The notes under the pieces were generated by a model that ran no database searches, had not been told where the DNA came from, and saw only the letters and a list, made by a program, of their open reading frames with translations. 64,000 bases of DNA from Bog-532 sp963720945 (GTDB lineage Bacteria > Actinomycetota > Actinomycetes > Streptosporangiales > Streptosporangiaceae). Below are positions 33,607 through 42,026 of this stretch, in pieces. The position numbers were made by a program, and so were the translations under genes. The stretch covers positions 124,001-188,000 of the forward strand of contig CAVRHH010000008.1 of the NCBI GenBank assembly GCA_963720945.1, written 5' to 3'. The stretch's first letter is position 1, and the number at the start of each line of letters is the position of its first letter.

Positions 33607-33900
33607 ATGGTCACATTCATCATCGTTCTTCTGATCATCGGTCTCATCGCCGGCCTGATCGCGCGGCTGCTCATCCCCGGTCCCGATCCCATCGGCCTGC
33701 TCGGCACCATCATCCTCGGTGTCGTAGGCTCCTTCGTCGGCGGCTTCGTGGAGAACCTGGTGGACTACCACTCGGTGTCCATCAATTCGTTCCACACGAC
33801 CGGCATCGTCGGCTCCATCATCGGCGCCGTCATCGTCTTGCTTCTGCTGCGTCTCTCGGGTCATGAGCGTGGCCGCTCCCGCCGGGGCCGCAGCTGGTAG
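33607..33900 (+). CDS. GlsB/YeaQ/YmgE family membrane protein
   Basis: This 97-residue protein has three transmembrane helices (MVTFIIVLLIIGLIAGLIA, GLLGTIILGVVGSFVGGFV and IVGSIIGAVIVLLLLR) and a basic tail RGRSRRGRSW. The Gly-rich pattern is that of the transglycosylase-associated/GlsB stress-response family, whose biochemical role is unclear. The start ATG at 33607 has GGGGA 11 nt upstream. A strong terminator lies 190 bp downstream. Confidence 0.88.
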   Translation: MVTFIIVLLIIGLIAGLIARLLIPGPDPIGLLGTIILGVVGSFVGGFVENLVDYHSVSINSFHTTGIVGSIIGAVIVLLLLRLSGHERGRSRRGRSW

Positions 33901-34087
33901 ACCCACTCCGAGGAACGGGCAGGCCCGCGGTAAGGCCACCACCCTGTCCAGCGCCCCGGGCCGGCCGCATTTCTCCCCACCCCCCGACCACCGTGACCAG
34001 CTCTCCCAGATAAGCTCCAGGGACTGACCTCCGGCTAGTCTGTAGCCCCGGCGCCAGCCACGGCCCCTCCCGCGGCGCCGCCCATTC

Positions 34088-34131
34088 GTCCCCGTCCTCG
34101 CATCCCCCCCTGCGAGGGCGGGGACCTTTTT
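34088..34131 (+). terminator. Strong rho-independent terminator after the GlsB gene
   Basis: A 15-bp stem with one G-U pair (34088-34102 with 34111-34125) precedes a C and TTTTT. It closes the GlsB/YeaQ transcript. Apart from this and the tRNA-Gln terminator, the gap 33901-34235 holds no gene that I can see. Confidence 0.88.
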
Positions 34132-34180
34132 GCGCGGGAAAACCGGGTCTCCCGCAGAGGGGTCCTTCCGGAAACGCGAA

Positions 34181-34207
34181 GACCCCGAAACCACTGGTTC
34201 CGGGGTC
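34181..34207 (-). terminator. tRNA-Gln terminator
   Basis: Arms 34181-34192 and 34196-34207 pair over 12 bp (one G-U). On the minus strand they are followed by TTCGCGTTTCC, a weak T-tract. It lies 28 nt beyond the tRNA 3' end. Confidence 0.6.
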
Positions 34208-34235
34208 GTCCCGACGTTATGAGACGTCATATGAG

Positions 34236-34307
34236 CTGGGGTACCAGGACTCGAACCTAGACTAACGGGGCCAGAACCCGTCGGGCTGCCAATTACCCCA
34301 TACCCCA
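34236..34307 (-). tRNA. tRNA-Gln (anticodon CUG)
   Basis: This 72-nt cloverleaf starts TGGGGTATGGGGTAATTGG. The anticodon stem-loop ACGGGTTCTGGCCCCGT reads CUG and the T-loop is AGGTTCGAGTCCT. The acceptor stem is TGGGGTA with TACCCCA and the discriminator is G. CCA is not encoded. Confidence 0.95.
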
Positions 34308-34504
34308 ATCGCTGCGGCTCACAGAGCCGTTCGCGCCCACGCAGTCTAGCCGAGAACGCGCCTGGCAGCGAACGCAACCCGGCGGCCTTTCCGCCGCCCC
34401 CCGGACTACGAGATCACCGCGGCCAAGGACATCGCGGTGCACCCGTACAGCGGGCACACGGTCCCGCCCGCGCACACCGAGAAGCAGGCACCTGCGCCGG
34501 GCGC

Positions 34505-35353
34505 TCAGTCCCGGATGATGACCCGGTTCCGCAGGGTGCCGATGCTCTCGATGGTCACCGACACCTCGTCACCGTGCTGCAGCGGCCCGGCCCCGGCCGG
34601 GGTGCCGGTCAGCAGCACGTCACCGGGCAGCAGCGTCATCACCTGGCTGACGAACGCGACCAGCGCCGGGACGTCGTGCACCATCTCCGACGTTCGCGCG
34701 TGCTGCCGCACCTCGCCGTTCACCGAGGTGGTCAGGGCCAGGTCGGTCGGGTCGGCCATCGTCTCGATCCACGGCCCGAGCGGGCAGAACGTGTCGAAGC
34801 CCTTGGCGCGCGTCCACTGGCCGTCCCGGGCCTGCAGGTCGCGCGCGGTCACGTCGTTGGCGCACGTGTACCCGAAGATGACGTCCTGGGCCCGCTCGAT
34901 GGTCACCTCACGGCAGAGCCGGCCGATGATGACGGCCAGCTCACCCTCGTAGTCGACCCGTTCGGTCAGCTTCACCGGGTAGGCGATCGGGTCCCCCTGG
35001 CCGGTCACCGACGTCGACGGCTTGAGGAACAGCACCGGCTCGACCGGCGGCTCACCGCCCATTTCCTGCGCGTGATCCGCGTAATTCTTGCCGACGGCCA
35101 CGACCTTGCTGGGCAGCACCGGCGCGAGCAGCCGGACGTCGGCCAGCGGGAACCGGCGGCCGGTGTACCGGACGCCGGCCGGGTCTGTTCCGAACGGGTG
35201 CCCGTGCAGCTCGGCGATGACCAGCGGCCGGTCCTGGCCGCCGGGAACCCCCGAGGTGCCGATCCCCGGGGCGGGCGATGCGCCGTCACCCTGGTCCTCT
35301 TCGACCACGCCATAGGCGACATCGCCCCCCATGGCGAACCTCGCGATACGCAC
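34505..35353 (-). CDS. Fumarylacetoacetate hydrolase family protein
   Basis: This 282-residue FAH-fold enzyme probably hydrolyses or isomerises a beta-keto acid, as in hydroxyhepta-dienedioate isomerases and acylpyruvate hydrolases. The metal-binding acids are in VDYEGELAVIIG near residue 133, preceded by VAVGKNYADHAQEMGG near 86. GYTCANDVTARDLQARDGQW near 155 and LLTGTPAGAGPL near 252 are also typical. Substrate unknown. In other actinomycetes this gene is beside gltX and the Gln/Glu tRNA genes; gltX is absent here. Confidence 0.9.
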   Translation of the reverse strand: MRIARFAMGGDVAYGVVEEDQGDGASPAPGIGTSGVPGGQDRPLVIAELHGHPFGTDPAGVRYTGRRFPLADVRLLAPVLPSKVVAVGKNYADHAQEMGGEPPVEPVLFLKPSTSVTGQGDPIAYPVKLTERVDYEGELAVIIGRLCREVTIERAQDVIFGYTCANDVTARDLQARDGQWTRAKGFDTFCPLGPWIETMADPTDLALTTSVNGEVRQHARTSEMVHDVPALVAFVSQVMTLLPGDVLLTGTPAGAGPLQHGDEVSVTIESIGTLRNRVIIRD

Positions 35354-35466
35354 GGCTCTCCTTCACCCTCCAGCAGACGTGTTCCGATCCTCGCCCGGCG
35401 CGCGTCCGGCGGCCGCGGCACGCCCGGCGGCTCTCCCGCCCTAGAGCCTACTGAGCCTGCGGACCG

Positions 35467-35712
35467 CTACTGCTGGTAATTCTCGACCTCCGATACCGGG
35501 CGCACACCGGCCGCGCCCGGGTCCTCGCCGTACTCGCGGCGGGCCCGCCGCTGCCGGAGCAGGTCCCAGCACTGGTCGAGCGCCGCCTCGGTGTCCTGGA
35601 GGCGGGCGTGCTCTTCGGCGCTGGACAGTTTTCCATCGGCCAGCTTGGCGCGTAGCTCATGCTCGTTCTGGATGAGGTCGTCAATGCGCGAGAGAATCTC
35701 CTTGTCGTCCAT
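35467..35712 (-). CDS. DUF2630 family protein
   Basis: This 81-residue protein starts MDDKEILSRIDDLIQNEHEL and contains LDQCWDLLRQRRARREYGED followed by VRPVSEVENYQQ, the DUF2630 pattern. It is predicted to be a two-helix, highly charged protein with no known function. The open frame extends far upstream inside cimA as a shadow; the ATG at 35712 matches the family start. Confidence 0.85.
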   Translation of the reverse strand: MDDKEILSRIDDLIQNEHELRAKLADGKLSSAEEHARLQDTEAALDQCWDLLRQRRARREYGEDPGAAGVRPVSEVENYQQ

Positions 35713-35846
35713 GTCACCACCGTAAGAGCTTCGGCCGCGACGCGCGCGGGGGGGTGCCCGACCGGGCCGGGACGGACCGGTCGCGGGTGCCCGGCGCGGC
35801 ACAGACGAGGCGAAACGCGTCAGGCCGCGGCGCGTGCCGTGCGTGC

Positions 35847-37436
35847 TCAGGCGGGCTGGTGGCCGGAGCGGAGCAGGCAGTAGGTGACGGCTTCCTCCAG
35901 GGCCTGCCAGGACGCGGCGATGATGTTCTCGTCCACGCCCACCGTGTTCCAGCTGCGCCCGCTGCCGTCGCCCGACTCGACCAGCACGCGCGTCACCGCG
36001 CCGGTGCCGTGGGTGCCTTCCAGGATGCGGACCTTGTAGTCGGCCAGCTCCAGGGTCGCCAGCTCGGGGTAGATCTTCTCGAGCCCGATCCGCAGCGCCT
36101 TGTCCAGCGCGTTGACCGGCCCGTTCCCTTCCCCGGTGGCTACGACGCGCTCCCCCTTGGCGGTCAGCTTGACGGTCGCCTCGCTGACCACATCCCCGTC
36201 GGTCCGGCGCTCGACGATGACCCGCCACGATTCCACGGAGAAGTACCGTTCGCCGCCCGGCACCAGCTCGTCGCGGAGGAGCAGCTCGAATGAGGCGTCG
36301 GCGGCCTCGAAGGTGAAGCCGCGGGCCTCGAGTTCCTTGACGCGGTCCACCACGCGGCCGAGCGCGTCCTTGTCGCCGGACAGGTCGTAGCCGAGCTCCT
36401 TGCCCTTGAGCTCGACCGACGCGCGCCCCGCCATGTCGGAGACCAGCATGCGCATGTCGTTCCCGACCAGCTCCGGGTCGATGTGCTGGTACAGCATCGG
36501 GTCGACCTTGACCGCCGAGGCGTGCAGGCCCGCCTTGTGCGCGAACGCCGAAAGCCCCACGTAGGGCTGGTGCGTGTTGGGCGCCACGTTGGTGACCTCG
36601 CTGATCGAGTGGGCGATCCGGGTCATCTCGGGCAGGCAGCCGTCCGGCAGGACCCGGCGGCCCTTCTTGAGCTGCAGCCCGGCCACGACACTGAAAAGGT
36701 TGGCGTTGCCGGCCCGCTCGCCGTAACCGTTCGCGGTGCCCTGCACGTGGGTCACGCCCGCGTCGACGGCCGTGAGCGTGTTGGCCACGGCGCACGCGGT
36801 GTCATCGTGGCAGTGGATGCCGAGCCGCGCGCCGGTGGCCGCGGCGACCGCCGTGATCACGTCGCCCAGCTCGCCCGGCAGCATGCCGCCGTTGGTGTCA
36901 CAGAGCGCGACAACTTCGGCGCCGGCCCCGGCCGCGACCCGCACCACCTCGAGCGCGTAGGCCGGGTTGGAGCGGTAGCCGTCGAAGAAGTGCTCCGCGT
37001 CGAGGAAGACGCGCTGGCCGCCCCCCCGCAGGTACGCGACCGTCTCCGCCACCATGGCGAGGTTCTCCTCCAGCGTGGTGCGGAGGGCCAGCCGGACGTG
37101 CCGGTCGTGACTTTTGGCAACGAGGGTCACGACCGGCGCGCCCGACTCACGCAGCGCGGCGACCTGAGGGTCATCGGGTGCCTTGGCGCCGGGCCGGCGG
37201 GTCGCGCCGAACGCGGCGAGCTGCGCGTGCTTGAGGTCCAGCTCGCGCTGAGCGCGGCGGAAGAATTCGGTGTCCTTGGGGATGGCGCCGGGCCAGCCGC
37301 CCTCGATGAAGCCGACGCCCAGGCCGTCCAGCTGGGTGGCGATCGCGAGCTTGTCAGCGACCGTCAGGTTCAGTCCCTCCTGCTGGGCACCGTCGCGCAG
37401 CGTGGTGTCGTAGACGTGGAAGCTGTCGTCAAGCAT
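35847..37436 (-). CDS. cimA: Citramalate synthase (2-isopropylmalate synthase family)
   Basis: This 529-residue DRE-TIM enzyme condenses pyruvate and acetyl-CoA to (R)-citramalate, the threonine-independent entry to isoleucine. It has YDTTLRDGAQQEGLNLT near residue 8 (metal-binding Asp), ALCDTNGGMLPGEL near 172, GIHCHDDTACAVANTL near 197 and the C-terminal LeuA regulatory domain from about 400. The long N-terminal spacing and HxHND variant HCHDD fit CimA rather than LeuA. The start is ATG at 37436; the earlier in-frame TTG lies inside an attenuator hairpin. An Ile-rich leader peptide upstream supports an isoleucine role. Confidence 0.92.
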   Translation of the reverse strand: MLDDSFHVYDTTLRDGAQQEGLNLTVADKLAIATQLDGLGVGFIEGGWPGAIPKDTEFFRRAQRELDLKHAQLAAFGATRRPGAKAPDDPQVAALRESGAPVVTLVAKSHDRHVRLALRTTLEENLAMVAETVAYLRGGGQRVFLDAEHFFDGYRSNPAYALEVVRVAAGAGAEVVALCDTNGGMLPGELGDVITAVAAATGARLGIHCHDDTACAVANTLTAVDAGVTHVQGTANGYGERAGNANLFSVVAGLQLKKGRRVLPDGCLPEMTRIAHSISEVTNVAPNTHQPYVGLSAFAHKAGLHASAVKVDPMLYQHIDPELVGNDMRMLVSDMAGRASVELKGKELGYDLSGDKDALGRVVDRVKELEARGFTFEAADASFELLLRDELVPGGERYFSVESWRVIVERRTDGDVVSEATVKLTAKGERVVATGEGNGPVNALDKALRIGLEKIYPELATLELADYKVRILEGTHGTGAVTRVLVESGDGSGRSWNTVGVDENIIAASWQALEEAVTYCLLRSGHQPA

Positions 37437-37479
37437 CAGCGATGTCCGTTTCTTGAGGTCGTGGAGGCCCGTGCAAAGC

Positions 37480-37509
37480 AAAAGACCCCTCGCGGCATGC
37501 GAGAGGTCT
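37480..37509 (-). terminator. cimA attenuator hairpin
   Basis: On the minus strand an 11-bp stem (37499-37509 with 37483-37493, one U-G pair, 5-nt loop) is followed directly by TTTTGCTTT. It ends about 44 nt before the cimA ATG and 22 nt after the Ile-rich leader ORF, the geometry of a transcription attenuator. Confidence 0.75.
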
Positions 37510-37531
37510 GCGCGTCGGCGGTCTGTCTTAG

Positions 37532-37576
37532 CTATCCGCTAACGCGCCTGCCGATAATGATGCGGCCGGACGTCAT
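37532..37576 (-). CDS. cimA leader peptide (attenuation)
   Basis: A 14-codon frame encodes MTSGRIIIGRRVSG, with three consecutive Ile codons and one Val codon. It could start six codons earlier (MWQTAH). It lies between ilvE and cimA, directly before the attenuator hairpin. Ribosome stalling at scarce Ile-tRNA would be expected to allow cimA transcription. Confidence 0.7.
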   Translation of the reverse strand: MTSGRIIIGRRVSG

Positions 37577-37683
37577 GTGTGCAGTCTGCCACATGACGCC
37601 GGCCGCTGGCACATCAATCTCAGCATCCGGGACAATTGAGTGAGGACCGAGGTCAGGCCCGTTCAGGATCTGGGCTGATCGGC

Positions 37684-38799
37684 TCAGCAGACCTTGTGGA
37701 TCCAGCCGAACGGATCCGGGCGCTGGCCGTACTGCAGGCCGAGGAGTTCCGCACGCAGCCGCGTGGTGACCGGGCCGGGGCTGCCGTCGCCGATGAGCCA
37801 CTCCCCCGCCGGGGTCTTGACCTTGCCGACCGGGGTGATGACGGCCGCGGTCCCGCAGGCGAAGACCTCGGTCAGCTCACCGGACGCGCTGTCGGCGTGC
37901 CACTGATCGGTGGAGATGCGGCCCTCGACGGCCTGGATGCCGAGATGCGGGGCGAGCTGGAGGAGGGAGTCGCGGGTGATGCCCGGCAGCAGGGTCCCGG
38001 TCAGCGCGGGCGTCATGATCCGGGCGCTGGACCCGGAGCCGTAGACGAAGAACAGGTTCATCCCGCCCATCTCCTCCACCCAGCGGTGCTCGGCGGAGTC
38101 GAGCCAGACGACCTGGTCGCAGCCGTTGTCCACGGCCTCCCGCTGGGCCACGAACGCAGCGGCGTAGTTGCCCCCGCACTTCACCTCGCCGGTGCCGCCG
38201 GGCGCGGCCCGGGTGAAGTCGCTGCAGAGCCAGACGGTGACCGGCTTGACCCCGCCGGCGAAGTACGCGCCGGCCGGCGAGGCGATGACCGAGAACAAGT
38301 AGGACGACGACGGGTGGTTCACGCCCAGCCCCGGCTGGGTGGCGATCGCGAACGGCCGCAGGTACAGGCTCTTCTCCACCTCCATCGGCACCCAGTCGCG
38401 GTCGTGCGTCACCAGCAGCTCGAGGGCACGCAGGAACGTGTCGGCGGGCAGCTCGGGCATGGCCATCCGGCGGGCCGAGCTGTTGAACCGCGTCGCGTTC
38501 GCCTGCGGCCGGAACATCACGATCGACCCGCTGCCCTGGCGGTAGGCCTTCAGGCCCTCGAAGAACTCCTGCGCGTAATGGAACACGGCCGTGGCCGGAT
38601 CGAGGGTGAACGGGCCGTACGGCTCCAGCCGCCCGTCATGCCAGCCCTCGTCCTCGGTCCAGCGCAAGGTGATCATGTGGTCGGTGAACCGGACCCCGAA
38701 GGCCGGCGCGGCTAGCAGCCGTTCCCGCTCCTCCGCCGCGATTGGGTGGTCGGACGGGCGGATGTCAAAGGCGATCTCGGTCTGGGCAATCGCGGTCAT
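37684..38799 (-). CDS. ilvE: Branched-chain amino acid aminotransferase
   Basis: This 371-residue fold-type IV PLP enzyme performs the last step of Leu, Ile and Val synthesis and the first step of their breakdown. PLP Lys lies in GGTGEVKCGGNYAAAFVAQ near residue 200, with FHYAQEFFEGLKAYRQ near 76 and LTEVFACGTAAVITPVG near 314. The ATG at 38799 has AAGGAGG 9 nt upstream, which decides against the earlier in-frame start at 38826. Confidence 0.96.
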   Translation of the reverse strand: MTAIAQTEIAFDIRPSDHPIAAEERERLLAAPAFGVRFTDHMITLRWTEDEGWHDGRLEPYGPFTLDPATAVFHYAQEFFEGLKAYRQGSGSIVMFRPQANATRFNSSARRMAMPELPADTFLRALELLVTHDRDWVPMEVEKSLYLRPFAIATQPGLGVNHPSSSYLFSVIASPAGAYFAGGVKPVTVWLCSDFTRAAPGGTGEVKCGGNYAAAFVAQREAVDNGCDQVVWLDSAEHRWVEEMGGMNLFFVYGSGSSARIMTPALTGTLLPGITRDSLLQLAPHLGIQAVEGRISTDQWHADSASGELTEVFACGTAAVITPVGKVKTPAGEWLIGDGSPGPVTTRLRAELLGLQYGQRPDPFGWIHKVC

Positions 38800-38966
38800 C
38801 GCGGAAATCCTCCTTACCACCGGCAATGCGGCGGAGCATGGTAAACCATACGCCGAGACGGGCCGGAAGAGGATTCCACGCGGGCGGTCCCGGGCGTCGT
38901 GGACGAACAGGACGCGGGCGGCCCGTGGTGACGCGCCACCCGCCGGGCGGCGCGTGCGGCGCCGCC

Positions 38967-40019
38967 CTAGCCGGCTACTCGCTCAGCGATGTCGTCGCCG
39001 ATCTCCGGCGTGCTCCGGCGTGCCCAGGCGCCCTGGCGCTCAACCAGGTCCTCCGCGACGGCTTGCTCGATCCTGGCCGCCTCGGCGGTCAGGCCCAGGT
39101 GGTCGCAGAGCAGCGCGGCGGACAGGATCGCCGCGGTGGGGTCGGCCTTCGCCCGGCCGGCGATATCCGGCGCGCTGCCGTGCACCGGCTCGAACATGCT
39201 GGGCGCGGCGCCTTCGGGGTTGATGTTGCCGCTCGCGGCCAGGCCGATGCCGCCGGCCACGGCGGCACCCAGGTCGGTGAGGATGTCGCCGAACAGGTTG
39301 TCGGTGACCACCACGTCGAAGCGCTCAGGCTGGGTCACGAAAAACATCGACGCCGCGTCCACGTGGCAGTAGTCCACGGACACGTCGGCGAACTCCTTGG
39401 CCAGGCTGTCCACGGTCCGCTGCCAGAGGTCACCCGCGTAGGTGAGCACGTTGGTCTTGTGCACGAGGGTGAGCTTGCGGCGCGGCCGGGCCATCGCCCG
39501 GCCGAAGGCGTACCGGGCGACCCGGTGCACGCCGAACGCCGTGTTCAGGCTCTCCTGGGTGGCGATCTCGCCCGGGGTGCCCTTCCGCATGACCCCGCCC
39601 GCGCCCGCGTACGGGCCTTCGGTGCCTTCCCGGACGACGACCATGTCGATGTTCTCGGCCCGCGCGGCGGCCAGCGGCGTGACGACACCCGGGTACAGCC
39701 GGACCGGGCGGAGGTTGACGTACTGGTCGAGCTCGAAACGGAGCCTCAGCAGCAGCCCGCGCTCCAGCACGCCGCTGGGCACGCTGGGGTCGCCGACCGC
39801 GCCGAGCAGGATCGCGTCGTGCCCGCGGATCTCCTCCAGCACCGCGTCGGGCAGCGTCTCGCCGGTCCGGTGCCAGCGGCGCGCGCCGAGGTCATAGTTG
39901 GTCTCATCGATGGTGACGTCACGGGCGGCGGTGCGCAGCACCTTGAGCGCCTCGGCGACGACCTCGGGGCCGATGCCGTCTCCGCCGACGACGGCGAGCC
40001 TGATGGTACGAGAAGCCAT
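38967..40019 (-). CDS. leuB: 3-isopropylmalate dehydrogenase
   Basis: This 350-residue NAD-dependent beta-decarboxylating dehydrogenase makes 2-oxoisocaproate. It begins MASRTIRLAVVGGDGIGPEV. Signature residues are NLRPVRLYPGV near 105 (substrate Arg) and VVTDNLFGDILTDLGAAVAGG near 235. EPVHGSAPDIAGRAKADPTA near 270 is the NAD-binding region. Length is normal for the actinobacterial form. It lies 70 bp downstream of ilvC. Confidence 0.96.
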   Translation of the reverse strand: MASRTIRLAVVGGDGIGPEVVAEALKVLRTAARDVTIDETNYDLGARRWHRTGETLPDAVLEEIRGHDAILLGAVGDPSVPSGVLERGLLLRLRFELDQYVNLRPVRLYPGVVTPLAAARAENIDMVVVREGTEGPYAGAGGVMRKGTPGEIATQESLNTAFGVHRVARYAFGRAMARPRRKLTLVHKTNVLTYAGDLWQRTVDSLAKEFADVSVDYCHVDAASMFFVTQPERFDVVVTDNLFGDILTDLGAAVAGGIGLAASGNINPEGAAPSMFEPVHGSAPDIAGRAKADPTAAILSAALLCDHLGLTAEAARIEQAVAEDLVERQGAWARRSTPEIGDDIAERVAG

Positions 40020-40089
40020 GTCCGCAACCTTAGTGGTCCGAGGGGGCGCCGGTGGGCAGCCGCGGTCAGGCCGCCCACCGGCGGTGCCG

Positions 40090-41091
<1,002 letters not shown>

Positions 41092-41113
41092 TGTGCTCCC
41101 TTTTAAAGTTTCG

Positions 41114-41221
41114 GTTCTTCAGATTTCCGTGAAGGTTCTCGCCGTGGCGCCTGCACCGACCGCTCGCACGGGCTAAAACCGCCCGTGCTCGCTAGCCGGT
41201 ATCTGAAGAACGCTCACTGGC
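41114..41221 (-). promoter_or_regulatory. Nested inverted repeats in the ilvN-ilvC spacer
   Basis: GTTCTTCAGAT (41114-41124) and ATCTGAAGAAC (41211-41221) are an exact 11-bp inverted repeat 86 bp apart. Inside is a stem GCACGGGC/GCCCGTGC (41166-41173 with 41181-41188). Together they can close a two-level structure in the 168-nt spacer. No leader ORF rich in Ile/Leu/Val is evident. It may be an mRNA stability or processing element. Confidence 0.45.
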
Positions 41222-41259
41222 TGGCCTTTCTTGATGTTGTGGATTCCCCTGAGCGGACG

Positions 41260-41784
41260 TCAGGCGCTGCGCTCGACCGGGCGGAGCGCCCGGTCCGTAA
41301 TCGACCGGCCGCCGCGCCCGACCGCCACCATGCCGGACTGCACCAGTTCCTTGATCCCGAAGGGCTCGAGCACCCTGATCAGCGCGTCGAGCTTCTCCCG
41401 GTTGCCGGTGGCCTCGACGGTGACCGCGTCCAGCGCCACGTCGACCACCTTGGCCCGGAAGAGCTGGACGGTCTCCAGCACCTTCGACCTGCTCTCGGTG
41501 TCGGCCCGGACCTTGATCAGGATCAGCTCGCGCTGGACCGCGAACCCCTGCTCCAGCTCGACGATCTTGAGCACGTTGATGAGCTTGTTGAGCTGCTTGG
41601 TGACCTGCTCGAGCGGGCGCTCGTCGCAGTTCACCACGATCGTCATGCGGGAGATCGCCTCCTGCTCGGTCGGCCCGACCGCCAGCGAGTCGATGTTGAA
41701 CCCGCGCCGCGAGAACAGCCCAGCGATCCTGACCAGGACGCCCGGCTTGTTCTCCACCAGCACGGACAGCGTATGTCTACTCAT
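41260..41784 (-). CDS. ilvN: Acetolactate synthase small (regulatory) subunit
   Basis: This 174-residue subunit has an N-terminal ACT domain (LSVLVENKPGVLVRIAGLFS, residues 6-25, with NIDSLAVGPTEQ) and the C-terminal ALS_ss domain (ELVQSGMVAVGRG near 154). It confers valine feedback inhibition on IlvB. ATG at 41784 has AGGGAGG 9 nt upstream. The 242-bp spacer to ilvB (41785-42026) has an imperfect direct repeat at 41818 and 41901 (18 of 19 bp identical). Confidence 0.96.
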   Translation of the reverse strand: MSRHTLSVLVENKPGVLVRIAGLFSRRGFNIDSLAVGPTEQEAISRMTIVVNCDERPLEQVTKQLNKLINVLKIVELEQGFAVQRELILIKVRADTESRSKVLETVQLFRAKVVDVALDAVTVEATGNREKLDALIRVLEPFGIKELVQSGMVAVGRGGRSITDRALRPVERSA

Positions 41785-42026
41785 ATTTCTCTGCCTCCCT
41801 CGCGGGCGCTTCGCTTGGTCGTGCCGCAGGCGCGCAAAGGACGCCGCGGGAGGCGTGTCCTCGGCGCCGGGACGCCGCTCCGGCCCTGGCGGGCCTGCGC
41901 GGTCGTGCCGGAGGCGCGCCGAAAACGCGGCGGCCCGGCGCCTGCGGCGCACCCCGGTAAGCCATAACGGAACAGTTGTCTGTCATCCGGTTCTTGCCTT
42001 CCCTGCGCACGTCAAGCCTGCGTCGG

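Noticed and set aside
33335..34307. Integrated element using tRNA-Glu or tRNA-Gln as attachment site
   Set aside because: No integrase, no duplicated tRNA 3' end and no phage genes are seen nearby.
37532..37801. 89-codon ORF ending at the cimA leader
   Set aside because: Most of it overlaps the 3' end of ilvE without conservation. Only its last 14 to 20 codons, forming the Ile-rich leader peptide, are supported.
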